A stretch of DNA of 64,000 bases, from positions 3,677,501 to 3,741,500 of the forward strand of contig NZ_CP157005.1 in assembly GCF_039904985.1 (NCBI RefSeq). Direction: 5' to 3'. The stretch is from Methylomonas sp. AM2-LC (GTDB taxonomy: Bacteria; Pseudomonadota; Gammaproteobacteria; Methylococcales; Methylomonadaceae). The notes under the pieces are model-generated. The model was not told the origin of the DNA. It saw only the letters and a program-made list of their open reading frames with translations, and did no database searches. Shown here piece by piece: positions 27,701 to 33,900 of the stretch; position 1 is the stretch's first letter; each line of letters starts with the position of its first letter. The translations under genes were made by a program, and so were the position numbers.

Positions 27701-28354
27701 ATCATGCGGGTTCATTTTATTTGCCAACTCATAGTCGTCGGGTACGCCATCACCGTCGCTATCACCTGTAGTGGCAATGGTAAACAGTATAAATGCCGCG
27801 ACCTCATCTTTACGCGCAGTGACTAACACAGTTCCGCTAGCCAGACTTGTTACTAAGCCACTGGAATTTACAGTAGCAACGGCCGGATTACTAGATGTGT
27901 AATTAATACCATTAGACGCAGCTGTCACATCCAGTACAGTGTTATCTGGATAAGTAGCCATTACTTGTAGTTGCGCTGTTCCGCCAACATGAGTGATGGT
28001 AGTCACTGTAGGCTTGGTAATTGCCATACTGACCGGAATCGGATCTATATTACCGAATTTAATTTCTGGAACTGGGGCAATACCGTTTTGCACCACGGTA
28101 AAATAATCACTGGAACCCGAGAAGGTTTCTCCCAATTTGGTACAGGTGGCTCGCGCCCTAACCTGGCCTTGAGTCGACGGTACATTTGGCATAGACCAAC
28201 TACCATCACTATTCACTTGAATAGTGCGGTTAAGAATATTGACAACGCAGTTCTGGTCAAGCACATTGGCTGCAACAGCCGATTGACCCATTAAACTGAG
28301 GCTTAAAGCCAACAATATTGCCAAGAACGATTGATTAATATGTCGTTTCATCAT
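12704..28354 (-). CDS. Giant secreted multidomain protein (about 5,216 residues) with 40 SbsA/Big_5-like domains
   Basis: A signal peptide (FLAILLALSLSLMG...AVAA) starts at the ATG at 28354, six bases after GGAG. Domain order by rough residue: N-terminal region with the only two cysteines I see (about 35-75); Big_2-like Ig domain (110-195); calcium-binding thrombospondin-3-type repeats such as DSDGDGVPDDYE (205-300); second Ig-like domain (310-400); LVIVD-type propeller repeats like YAYVAAGSAGLQVV (405-690); Ig domain (710-800); more TSP3 repeats (805-870); then SbsA/Big_5 domains of about 105-110 residues to the end, typified by SITPTDGSVDVASNNPIVLT. I count 40 of these in a nine-type cycle. 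There is no PEP-CTERM, LPXTG or autotransporter barrel at the C-terminus. Probably an extracellular adhesin or matrix protein over 500 kDa needing calcium. The secretion route is not visible. It lies 34 bp behind a DsbA-like gene. Confidence 0.9.
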   Translation of the reverse strand: MMKRHINQSFLAILLALSLSLMGQSAVAANVLDQNCVVNILNRTIQVNSDGSWSMPNVPSTQGQVRARATCTKLGETFSGSSDYFTVVQNGIAPVPEIKFGNIDPIPVSMAITKPTVTTITHVGGTAQLQVMATYPDNTVLDVTAASNGINYTSSNPAVATVNSSGLVTSLASGTVLVTARKDEVAAFILFTIATTGDSDGDGVPDDYELANKMNPHDPLDAQEDFDSDGLTNLQEYKIGTNPNNPDTDGDGINDGDEVNGTFSANPHHYKTDPLKADSDGDGVSDFDEEESGYDPTNASDGGGRIFASIKVTPPNPTMTYNTMYNEANLQLKVIGTRLDGTTADITKSSTGTTYSSSDLSVVSFGGVDGLIFAGQSGTAKLTVKNHGQSITATVNVGSFSPVALSYIGIPGYANNVDISGDYAYVAAGSAGLQVVNVSDHSHPAIVGSIDTAGTALDVRVVGTVAYVADGTDGLQIFDVTKPSSPVLIASYPTAGFTQDVKVDNQYAYLANGTGGVQIVDVHVPSRPLSLGSLTELGEVFGVDAQGTTMVAVAGQSFYVIDTTDKLNPVTQGSISIGSVKDVAINGQYAYVAAYTSGYRLIDISVPTSPNIIGEDASFYPNDVELTDSFAFFSEVRFVNAAPYVNIDNPAVSSYQGYVDFKQFNDNNGTGLALDSNYVYLTDSADIADWGTTGSTNLMIGQYRLIEDNGGVPPTIQFTSLPQDSVAVEGKTINLLVDATDDIGVKSVTFSINGNVVYVDSSRPYAYPLYVPYGTVGNTITVSVTATDFGGNATPTPTLNLLVEHDTDRDGLSDIQEKARGTKPTVADTDGDLLLDGDEVDRGTNPLNVDTDGDQLTDGSEVQNETDPLNPDTTPPTVASTTPVNLATNVPENNPIIITFDEPLTPKFVKSGTVTVYEGLLEGAATIPGSVTWSSDGLQVIFTPTSILGHNTDYKIVIDKVRDLAGNRLVAPYTFQYKTGYTVDNTAPTVLRVDPAANTTDVPVNTEIGVVFSKPVDSKTVTSQTVLLHDSTTGENIQGIINLSGDAQSLYFIPNTALAVGRQYYISVTNGIKDLFGNSLGYSNFYFTTNFQSDSTGPQIVGYSLASGQSNVPTNPQLQVQFNKVVSDLSLGSITLTQSGAGVTIVRQLSSDHKTLTLKLLQPLLANSSYKLHIEGVQDLSGNLLPNSADLNFSTGSTADQVNPSLVNYSPAYNAGNVGLNSKMVMTFSDRLNPLSVNGDTVALYDQAIGQRIPATTALSSDGLTVTVTPSSSLLPNHQYYIYISNWAPLYSQSGYQVYGTSWYFQTGTVSNVLPPVISGSNLQDGAIGVSLNEKLRFVLDTQVTSASVANGITLQINGVTVPGTATLGSDNETITFTPTTALTANTNYTVVISGLTDYAGNKLAPVTEKFTTGTSTDTSAPSFYVTPSSNAFGISVNTPIIVTFNKAIDPTTLGGIYLTTNGYSGQIAGSASLSSDGKTVTFTPAGPLPANTQIYVNVYGVLDLTGNAANSYGYFSTGANTDTTKPTLLSITPTDGSVDVASNNPIVLTFSKSLNRSTVNNQSLGLFVNGGIVRPNISYSADNRTIILSNNIPASSTVSVVMTHDIQDMNGNALADTIKVFTTAATTDYSRPSIITVYPGNSSYQVPVKNKVVLYSNKPLKASTVQGALHISQNGVLITGTTQVLGDGSAIEFTPKQPWSKQALVEVFLDSTATDLNGDALYSYHSSFRTVDDPALTAPTVVAINTNNDIALPLNGVIDLQFNEPLDPATVNSNTFVLHDSNNSSSPLPVTVSLLKGNMLVRLTPDSALQAGHYYYFGVLTGVKNASEVASTYNSAYYWAFTAGQAVDAMTPQVLSLNPRDGASNVGINNHVDISFNEAINPLSMLPDNADIPLAQDTGGDARTYSLNFSNGNTQVSYVPHEPWAAASTVTLTVATPQDYAGQTVQSVTHTFTTANGPDYSTPTVSNWGFVNNATNIPVNAVFNVKISTPVDPISVNASTFYLYDSVTGQHMAASIAASSDGYTLSLVPNQALSVYRTYYLYVYGVQGVNGNALYQSQTLTTGTVTDTVAPQVSNYSFNDSQTGVATNVQLQVQFNEAVNGLSLSGVQLLQNGVVVPTTPQQNGDHTIVSLLLNKPLLANTAYTLQVQGVQDMSGNVLASTAKRSFTSGSGVDLYNASVVTYSPAYNAGNVGLNSQMVITFNDRLNPLNVNGDTVALYDPTTNQRISATTSLSSDGLTVKVTPSSSLLPNHQYYIYISNWATLYNQSGIYVNGTSWYFQTGTVANVLPPVISGSNIQNGATGVSLNEKLRFVLDTQVTSASVANGITLQINGVTVPGTATLGSDNETITFTPTTALTANTNYTVVISGLTDYAGNKLAPVTEKFTTGTSTDTSAPSFYVTPSSNAFGISVNTPIIVTFNKAMDPTTLGGIYLTASGYNGQIGGSTSLSSDGKTVTFTPAQPLPANTQIYVNVYGVLDLTGNAANSYGYFSTGANTDITKPTLLSITPTDGSVDVASNNPIVLTFSKSLNHNTVNNQSLGLFVNGGIVRPNISYSADNRTIILSNNIPASSTVSVVMTHDIQDMNGNALADTIKVFTTAATTDYSRPSIITVYPGNSSYQVPVKNKVVLYSNKPLKASTVQGALHVSQNGVLITGTTQVLGDGSAIEFTPKQPWSKQALVEVFLDSTATDLNGDALNSYHSSFRTVDDPALTAPTVVAINTNNGIALPLNGVIDLQFNEPLDSTTVNSNTFVLYDSNNSSSPIPVTVSLLKGNMLVRLTPNSALQAGHYYYYGVFTGVKNASGVASTYNSAYYWAFTAGQAVDAMTPQVLSLNPRDGASNVGINNHVDISFNEAINPLSMLPDNADIPLAQDTGGDARTYSLNFSNGNTQVSYVPHEPWAAASTVTLTVSTPQDYAGQTVQSVTHTFKTANGPDYSTPTVSNWGFVNNVTNVPVNAIFNVKISTPVDPISVTASTFYLYDNVTGQHLAASIAVSSDGYTLSLVPTQALTASRTYYLYVYGVQGINGNALYQSQTLTTGTVTDTVAPQVSNYSFNDSQTGVATNVQLQVQFNEAVNGLSLSGVQLLQNGVVVPTTPQQNGDHTIVSLLLNQPLKVNTVYTLQVQGVQDMSGNVLASTAKRSFTTGSSVDLYNASLVAYSPAYNATNIGINSQMVMTFNDRLNPLAVNGDTIALYDTATNQRVAASRTLSADGKTVTLIPAASLVANRTYYVYIGNWATLYNQSGNYVNGNSWYFTTGAAASQVTPSISSSNIQDGASGVVVNGTFTFKLNEPISNPSVAASILLQANGVTVPGTASLGSDNETITFTPAVVLAANTNYTLLISGLTDYVGNALTAVTEHFTTGAAIPANISPTFYVTPGWNSFGININSPILVTFNKPIDPTTLTGIYLTANGYSGNIAGSAKLSADGLTATITPAAPLPANAQVYVNVYGVHDLAGNNINSYSYFTTGVNTDTTAPQLLAITPTDGSVDIVDNAPIVLTFSKSLNQSTVNSQSLALYANGNIYHPSISYSADNRTVTLNTAMPASSVVSVLLTHDIQDLNGNALADTVKVFTTAVASNNNRPSIITAYPGNGASGVLTNNKIVLFSNKPLDQNTVSSALQVTQNSVVVPGTTQVLGDGSTIEFTPTKVWNKQSLIQVTLSSSATDLNGDALYTFTSSFRTIDDPALTAPYAVAINTNNGVNLPINGVIDVQFNEPLDPSTVSNSIFVLNDVTSSPNQQVPVTVTTLKGNMVVRMKPTANLQPGHTYNYGVLSGLKDASGVASTYNYAYYWGFTAAQTADSIVPQVTALSPINSASNVGINAHVDIRFNEAIDPISMLPDNADTPLAQDPSGNDARNYSLNFSNGNTQVSYIPHEPWAANTTVKLTVSNPEDYAGQTVQTISHTFYTANGPDFSQPVVSKWSFAADGTNVPVNTLFKVQMNKAIDPVSVSSASFYLHDTVLNQHVAATIAVSTDGSTLTLVPNQALAVDRKYYLQLYGVLDLNGNSTGTPYQYLTTGTVADTLPPQISGYSLSNGQINVPTNAQIQVKFNKPLSGLTLDGVLLLQNGALVATTPQLSADHTVLSLLLAEPLHANTSYTLQVSGVQDTSGNTLAATVNRSFTTGSGVDLRNASLLNYSPANNAVNVGVNSQMVMTFNDRLNPLTINNDTIAIYDPNTQQRIAAASSLSSDGKTVTLTPATPLNANYRYYVYISNWAYLYDLAGNSVPASNWYFQTSFVSNLLPPVISGSNIQDGASGLALNTRLRFVLDEPVTNASVNGSVILQLNGVTVAGTASLGSDNQTITYIPTSQLVANGNYTLVVSGLIDYAGNSLATVTEHFSTGNSTDTTSPTFFVTPGWNAFGISVNNPLTITFNKVIDPTTLGGIYLTASGYSGNIAGNASLSSDGKTVTFTPLSPLPGNTQIYVNVYGVLDLIGNTVNSYSYFTTGASTDNTPPKLLSITPTDGSADVADNSLIVLTFSKSLNQSTVNNQSVALFANGAIQRPNISYSADNRTVTLSNNGLPASSIVSVVLTHDIKDLNGNPLTDMVKVFTTAAANDYSRPSIAFAYPSNSASEVPTKNKIVLYSNKPLKTASAKNALHVSQNGVLVTGSTQVLGDGSTIEFTPAQPWSKQALVEVFMDSTATDMNGDALNSFYSTFRTVDDPALTAPTVIAINTNNGINLPLNGVIDLQFSEPLDPATVSSSTFVLYDTSNAYAQVPVTVSALKGNLVVRMTPNSLLQAGHVYNYGILSGVKDASEVAATYNNGTIWGFTAAQTADGITPQVLALSPTDGLTNVGINSRVDMRFNEAIDPISMLPENADIPLAQVTSGNDARTYSLSFSNGNTQVSYLPNEPWPANSAVTLTVANAQDYAGQTVQSLSHTFHTMNGPDFSQPSVSKWSFTANASNVPVNTTFQVQTSKPIDPVTVSAGTFYLHDNATNQNVPASVTVSGDNRTLTLVPTQSLAASRQYYLQLYGIYDLSGNSIGSPYQYFTTGAASDTTAPQITAYNFSQGQSGVPTNIQLQVQFSKALNGLSLSGVRVLQNGIVVPTTSQLSADRTLLSVSLTTPLQANTGYTLQVAGVQDTVGNVLASTASRSFTTGGGATIAYDNLVSYSPLNNSSGVSLNSSIVMTFNNLLNPLSINGGGVWLRDNSNYQLIPVTNSFSADGKTLTLTPVSALTANRNYEVIVNNYNYAYLFTDLAGNQAVNTYWNFTTGAN
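13360..18900 (-). repeat. Older copies of the nine-domain super-repeat
   Basis: Cycle 3, types 2-9 (to about 16288), and a full cycle 4 (about 16287-13360) carry the same order of nine domain types as the recent copies but with much lower identity. The spacing between cycles 3 and 4 is 2,934 bp rather than 2,922. After this a partial fifth cycle (types 1 and 2) ends the protein. Confidence 0.75.
18901..21822 (-). repeat. Recent tandem duplication, copy B (2,922 bp) inside the giant gene
   Basis: Encodes domain types 2-9 of the second cycle plus type 1 of the third. Its type-1 end (about 19042-19290) is virtually identical to the same phase of copy A (about 21964-22212), while type 1 of the first cycle is clearly different. 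This places the duplication breakpoint between types 1 and 2. Confidence 0.8.
21823..24744 (-). repeat. Recent tandem duplication, copy A (2,922 bp) inside the giant gene
   Basis: Encodes Big_5 domain types 2-9 of the first cycle plus type 1 of the second. It matches copy B almost base for base over long tracts. The boundaries are approximate; the 2,922-bp offset is seen at many places, for example 24192 against 21270. Confidence 0.8.
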
Positions 28355-28388
28355 CTTGATCTCCAAATCCCGTCTCGCCTAGTAGCCT

Positions 28389-29132
28389 TTAATTGGGCTT
28401 ATTTAAGTTCTTAATAGTATTAGCAAAAGTCTCGTAAGACTGTACGCCAACCAAACGTTTATAATTTATAAGTTGCTTATTTTTTATGATACCCACCAAA
28501 AACGACGGTGTGCCTGTTACACCTAAACTCGTGCCCAGTGCAATATCATTCTTAATACTTTCTAATTGCTCAGGTTGTGCCAGACATTTATTAAATGCTT
28601 CACTATCCAAACCAAGCTGCGTCACTGCAGTTTTTATAAACGGATCAGTCACTTGACCACGTGCTTCAAAAATTAAATTGTGCATATCCCAATACTTACC
28701 CTGTTCGGCAGCACAACGTCCGGACAAAGAGGCCTGTTTTGCGTGTGTATGAAATTCCAGTGGAAAATCTTTCATCACGTATTTAACAATGCCTTTATTT
28801 ATATAGTCTTCACGCAATTTGGGTAAAACACCCTGATAATGTTTGCCGCAAAAAGGACATTCGTAATCTGAAAACTCGATAATTCCAATGGTAGCCTGCT
28901 GCTTCCCTTCGCTCATCTTGTCTGAGTCTGGAAATGCAATGGGTGCAACAGAAGGTTGTACAGCAAGTTGCTGTTCTAATAGAGTTACTTTTTGTTGCAA
29001 TTGCTGAATTTGCTGCTTCATTTCGGACATTTGCAAAAAAATTTCATCTGCCACCCACTTTTCTTCTGTATATCCCAATTTGGTATATAAACAAATTAAG
29101 CACATCAGCAAAATACGCTTAAGTATTGTCAT
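28389..29132 (-). CDS. DsbA/BdbD-like periplasmic thiol-disulfide oxidoreductase
   Basis: About 247 residues. An N-terminal signal or anchor (ILLMCLICLYTKLGY) is followed by a predicted coiled coil (about 28-60, MKQQIQQLQQKVTLLEQQL), then a DsbA-type thioredoxin domain with active site CPFC (in SDYECPFCGKHY) and the cis-proline loop GVTGTPSF. The coiled coil suggests oligomerisation, as in Scs- or Com1-type proteins. The start is the ATG at 29132, six bases after GAGAG. It is directly upstream of the giant gene (34 bp), on the same strand. It may form the single disulfide of that protein's N-terminus; that link is inference from position. Confidence 0.88.
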   Translation of the reverse strand: MTILKRILLMCLICLYTKLGYTEEKWVADEIFLQMSEMKQQIQQLQQKVTLLEQQLAVQPSVAPIAFPDSDKMSEGKQQATIGIIEFSDYECPFCGKHYQGVLPKLREDYINKGIVKYVMKDFPLEFHTHAKQASLSGRCAAEQGKYWDMHNLIFEARGQVTDPFIKTAVTQLGLDSEAFNKCLAQPEQLESIKNDIALGTSLGVTGTPSFLVGIIKNKQLINYKRLVGVQSYETFANTIKNLNKPN

Positions 29133-29235
29133 AAACAACTCTCAAATTCGCAGATACTATCGACATAAAACATTTAAATTCCTATAAATTCCTAACTCTC
29201 TAAAATCAAATTTTTTGTTAGCAAAAATATTGCAT

Positions 29236-29778
29236 TTATCTACGGGCAATAAATTCAGATAATTTATTAACCCCATTAAGTTCCTGATATGGCAAGCCTA
29301 GTAATTCATGTAGTGCCATACCCAGCTTTTTACCTTCATCAATAGTACCTGTATCAAGGATAATGTCATCAATACGTTGCTTTGCAGTAAGCATCACTCT
29401 TGCGGTTTCCAGATTACTATCATGAGCTGGTGGCCGAAGAACAACACTAATAGCAGAAAAATCATTCAATGATATTAACCTGCCAGTTTCTTTACCGGCT
29501 TTTCTAAAAATTTTGTTAGGCCAAATCAAAACTCCATTTTTATTGATAGTCCCATTAGCGCCTTCACTATGCTTAGCAACAGGAACAGTACCTAAAAGCA
29601 AGAATACGCCTGTCACTACTAAACAAAGCATCCCAGCCATATCATTAATTACAATAAAGTAAATAATGCCAGGAATAATAATTACAAATTGAAATGTTAT
29701 TAATCCTTTTAGAACCCCACGCCATACTCTAAAACTATCAAATTCATAAGGCAAACTGTTTGGTATTTTAATTTTCAT
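29236..29778 (-). CDS. Membrane protein with two membrane segments, unknown
   Basis: About 180 residues. Two adjacent hydrophobic segments (about 28-47 and 50-67) are followed by a roughly 110-residue soluble domain that contains LISLNDFSAISVVLR and a C-terminal helical part (GMALHELLGLPYQEL). The arrangement is like PH-type or DUF domains that face the cytoplasm, but I cannot name it. The start is probably the ATG at 29778, without a clear ribosome site. It lies downstream of the 378-residue exported protein gene (46 bp away) and may be in its transcript. Confidence 0.6.
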   Translation of the reverse strand: MKIKIPNSLPYEFDSFRVWRGVLKGLITFQFVIIIPGIIYFIVINDMAGMLCLVVTGVFLLLGTVPVAKHSEGANGTINKNGVLIWPNKIFRKAGKETGRLISLNDFSAISVVLRPPAHDSNLETARVMLTAKQRIDDIILDTGTIDEGKKLGMALHELLGLPYQELNGVNKLSEFIARR

Positions 29779-29824
29779 CAAATAAAATGTATCAACATAA
29801 TCTCAAAAAAACTAATGTACAGTT

Positions 29825-30961
29825 TTATTGTATTTTATAATTCTCAAATGGCTTATCTAATTGAGCATCATCAAATAAAACTCCATTTTTAAATACTTTA
29901 TCTATTAAGCTAATGTGAGATGAGTTAGTCCAAACCAATTTATGCTTTTCGTTATAGGTAAAGTACATGGTTTGAACCCTCGCACCCCATTTGACATAAG
30001 TAACAATTAATGGTGACGCATCAAATATAAATATAGGAGTTACATTAAATAATTCATTTTTATATCTCTCCTTATCCGCTATGCTTGCCGTGTTCAACCA
30101 TTCCTTTAAACGATTTGCACCTTCTAAGGTCATATTACCTAAAAAACCATTTAACTCTTTTGGCTTTGCAAAATCAGCTTTCTTCATACGAGCCAAAAGA
30201 TCAACTACATCTTTTTCTAAACCTTTCTGGGGATTTTTTAAATTGATACTCGCTCCATGCAAAAACAATTCACTTATTGGATCTGTTTTGCTTGTTTCAG
30301 TTGGTGGAACTAGTTGAACTTTATATGTGGCATTTTTAATAGTTTTGTCATCACAATAGCTAAACCCATCTGCTTGCCCACTAGTATTAACACTTAACCA
30401 TTCAGTTACCAAACGATAAGAAACTATTTCACTTCGATATGGCAAGAACTTATAGACTTTATTATCTTCTGCAAAAGACAACGGAAAACTAAACAGTCTG
30501 CCATCAGCTAATTTTGCGGTTACATAAACTAGGGCTAATCCATCAAATCGATATGAACGTGATGCAGATACTAATTGCAATTTTTCGAATTGAGCGAAAT
30601 ACGCAGCAGCTTGGCTATCAAATTCTTGGGTATCGTGCCCTAAAGTTGAATGTGACCATTTAAATAACTCCGCCTTATCTTTTTTTAAGATTGCACTGAT
30701 TACATTTCTAAAAGCGTCTTCTGGTGAATTTACTGTAATGGAACTACCTTGTTCCCACCAACGATTTCCATCCGGATAAGCAACTTCAACAACCTTAAGA
30801 CAAGCACTCGTTTTATAAGTATTGACTTCCGAATTAAATATAAGCGGCAGATAGACACTATGCGTTTCACTGGCTTTTACAATATTAGCGCTATAAATAA
30901 ATATACTGATTATGCTAAACAAACAGTAATATAGCTTTTTTGTACTTTTTGGCATCTTCAT
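29825..30961 (-). CDS. Exported protein following surface protein 1, unknown
   Basis: 378 residues. A signal peptide (LYYCLFSIISIFIYSANIVKA) is followed by a globular region. Two cysteines lie early (SACLKV, SYCDDK). No family recognised. GAGGAA stands six bases before the ATG. It starts 24 bases after the stop of the 1,112-residue surface protein, so the two are almost certainly co-transcribed. In the second cassette the gene at the same place (35400-36254) is unrelated in sequence, so the partner switches along with the variable C-terminus of the surface protein. A role as partner or processing factor is inference. Confidence 0.65.
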   Translation of the reverse strand: MKMPKSTKKLYYCLFSIISIFIYSANIVKASETHSVYLPLIFNSEVNTYKTSACLKVVEVAYPDGNRWWEQGSSITVNSPEDAFRNVISAILKKDKAELFKWSHSTLGHDTQEFDSQAAAYFAQFEKLQLVSASRSYRFDGLALVYVTAKLADGRLFSFPLSFAEDNKVYKFLPYRSEIVSYRLVTEWLSVNTSGQADGFSYCDDKTIKNATYKVQLVPPTETSKTDPISELFLHGASINLKNPQKGLEKDVVDLLARMKKADFAKPKELNGFLGNMTLEGANRLKEWLNTASIADKERYKNELFNVTPIFIFDASPLIVTYVKWGARVQTMYFTYNEKHKLVWTNSSHISLIDKVFKNGVLFDDAQLDKPFENYKIQ

Positions 30962-30985
30962 CTATATTTCCTCAGAATAAAAGTT

Positions 30986-33900
30986 CTAATACGTACATGA
31001 AATGCCACTTGCAAGTGAAGCCTTACAAGTCAGGAATGTAAAAGTTTTATTAATTGAAACTGGATTATTTGAGCTATCGCTATAGCTGCCAGTAACACTC
31101 AAGGTTGAATTAAAGACTATCGGTTGTATGTCTAATAATCCACCAGTCAAACCGGCACTACAATTTGCCTGGTTATAACCAACAGTAGAAATATTCCATG
31201 GCCAAGTAAGGTTGCCAAAATTAACTGCAATTGCCAATTTGACAGTTTCTTTTTCGCAGAAGAAACAGGTAGTTGTTAAAGAACCATCTCCGCCAATGGT
31301 TGCAGTTAAATTAGGTGTTAATGTGGTATTTAAAGTTCCATAAAAACATCCTGCATTATCATTTGGATCTTTTGAGCAGGTATCTTTTTTGTAACCCATT
31401 TCACCATTCACATTTGCCGAAACCCCAGCAAAAATACCGCCAATAAATGTGGCTTTGAACTGGATTGAGGCAATACCCGCTGACCCAATAACACCTGAAT
31501 CAAAGGTTGGAATTGGTCCTGGGGGCCATATTTTGACTTGCAAATTAGCCCCACCAAAATTACCGTTTACTGATCCTTGTATTTTATGCCCCATACCCGT
31601 ATCTGGATTACAGCATGGGGTATCAACGACACTTCCTTTAACCTGTAATAAATTCAACTTTAAAATCACACCAACAGATTTCAATTTATCTAAATCATCG
31701 TTAATCGGTTTTAATGGTCCACTAAAATCAAAAGTCATAGCATCGGTAGTAGCAGGGCCTAATGGTTTTTGAACAGGTACGCCCAATACACAAGTGTTAC
31801 ATATACTGACATTGCTGTCATCGTTCTGATATGACTGGCAATCTAGTGGCGCCTTACAATTACCTTTGATGTTTGGCACATTAGGTAAATTTACTAAATT
31901 ACAACTTGCATCCGTTTTTTGGCATTTACCTGGATTAGTACAGCAACCACTCCCATTGGGTTGGCTACCACAATGCCAGCCGGCTTTAACTACACCTACA
32001 CCAGGATTACTGCTGATTACTGTGCCATCCGCACTGACGGTACCCAAACCTATAGCCACAAACTCTTCCAGATCGTGATCGTAGGAATACATTTCCACTT
32101 GCGCGCCCGGCGCATGTCCGTCCACATTGGGCAGACTTAACGGTGCTGGCGGATCAAATTGCGCACCTACCGGCTGAATGGTGACAATAAACTGTGGCTG
32201 CATGCCATTTGGCGGTGCCATCGGGATTTTGGATGCGTTGACCGGCGTTACTGATATTTGACCGGTTTTCTTGCCATCCGGAAAAGTGACCGAACCCGCT
32301 TTAACAAACAAGGAGAAGCCAGGTACTTCTGGTAAAGTAAAGGTGACATCTTTGGCACCCACTGTCTGCGCGGTAGCGGTATTCAGTTTAACCAGATAAA
32401 TTGGTGCTGCCAACGGATTATTGGCACCGGCGATAGTGACTATATTAATTGCCAGTGTTGGCCATTCACCCGTTACCGTCGTGGTACTGCCATCGGCAAT
32501 CAGTCGCACCGCACCCACTGGCGCATCGGTAATGGTAAACTGGCCTTGTGCATCGGTTAAGGCTTCGCTGCTGGTACCATCTACCCGCACCGTAACACTT
32601 GGAAGCGGTGAGTTCTGATTATCCAGCACCACACCACTAATCGTGGTCTTACCGGTTGCGCCTATGGCTAAGGCTGATTCGGTAAAACCCGCATATAAAT
32701 TGGTACCTACCAGCGTGGCGGTTACGTGTTGTCCATCCAGCGAGGTTTCTTTGCCCAAGGTAAACTCAGCCGCTGCACGTCCATCGCTGTCGGTCACTAC
32801 TTTAACGCTAGTCTGTCCGTTCTGTAAGCTGCCAGTACCTTGCGTCACCTGAAAGATGACCGGCACACCGGCGACCACATTGGCACCCTGATCCACCACC
32901 GCCACGACCAAGGGTTCGGGTAAAGGTTGACCCACGCCACCGCGTTGATTATTACCACTATTAATGGTGACTTTATTGGGCGCACCCACATTGGCCGTGG
33001 CGTAGAATAATACTTCGCCATCAAATCCAACCGCAGCCGCCCTAACTTTTTGATTACCCACACCGGAACGACTACCTAATTTATAAGAAGTACTGGCAAT
33101 ACCATTACTATCGGTATTCACCAAAGTACCAGGACCCGGTGTTGCCGAGCCCACCCCGACCACACCATCACCCTGCGTGATGCGAAACACGACGGGTTTA
33201 TTGACCACCGGTTTACCATTAGCATCCAATAGCTTTACGCTTAATGGTTTAGGTAACGCGGTATTGATAACGGCTGTTTGATTTTGACCACTAACCAGCT
33301 CAATATGTTGGGGTTGAGTGGGTTGATAAGTGACATTGAGACTCAGGTTACTGGTATTACCCAGATTGTCGGATGCCACAATCACCAGAGTATTCAAGCC
33401 CACCGCTAACGGTACGTTTTGCGCCAGATAGCTGCGATTTGAAATAGTCGCGGCAATGCCATTCACCGTAACACTGGCCTGATTCTGTGCAACGGTACCG
33501 CGCACAATATCATTGATTAAACCCGACACCGCAATAGTGCTGGTGCGCACGGTATCGCCATTTTGCGGTGCGGACACTGTAATATAGGGTGGCGTCATGT
33601 CCAAGGACAGGGAAATAATATCGGTAACATCGTTACCTTTACTATCCATAGCACGCGCAGCAATCGTATTGCTACCTTGCGTCAAATTTACTTTGGCTTG
33701 AAAAGTACCATTGGTATTCGTCACGGGCGCATTATTGAGCGTCACCGTTGCAGTGGGATCGGAAACCGTACCGGTAACCAGTTGCGGGGTACTACCTACC
33801 GTCAAGAGTGTAGCCGGACTGGTAATATTGACGCTTAAGGGCTGTGTCTGGGTAATTTGTTGTTCAATACGGGTATTAAAGGTAAAGATGGTGGGTCCGC

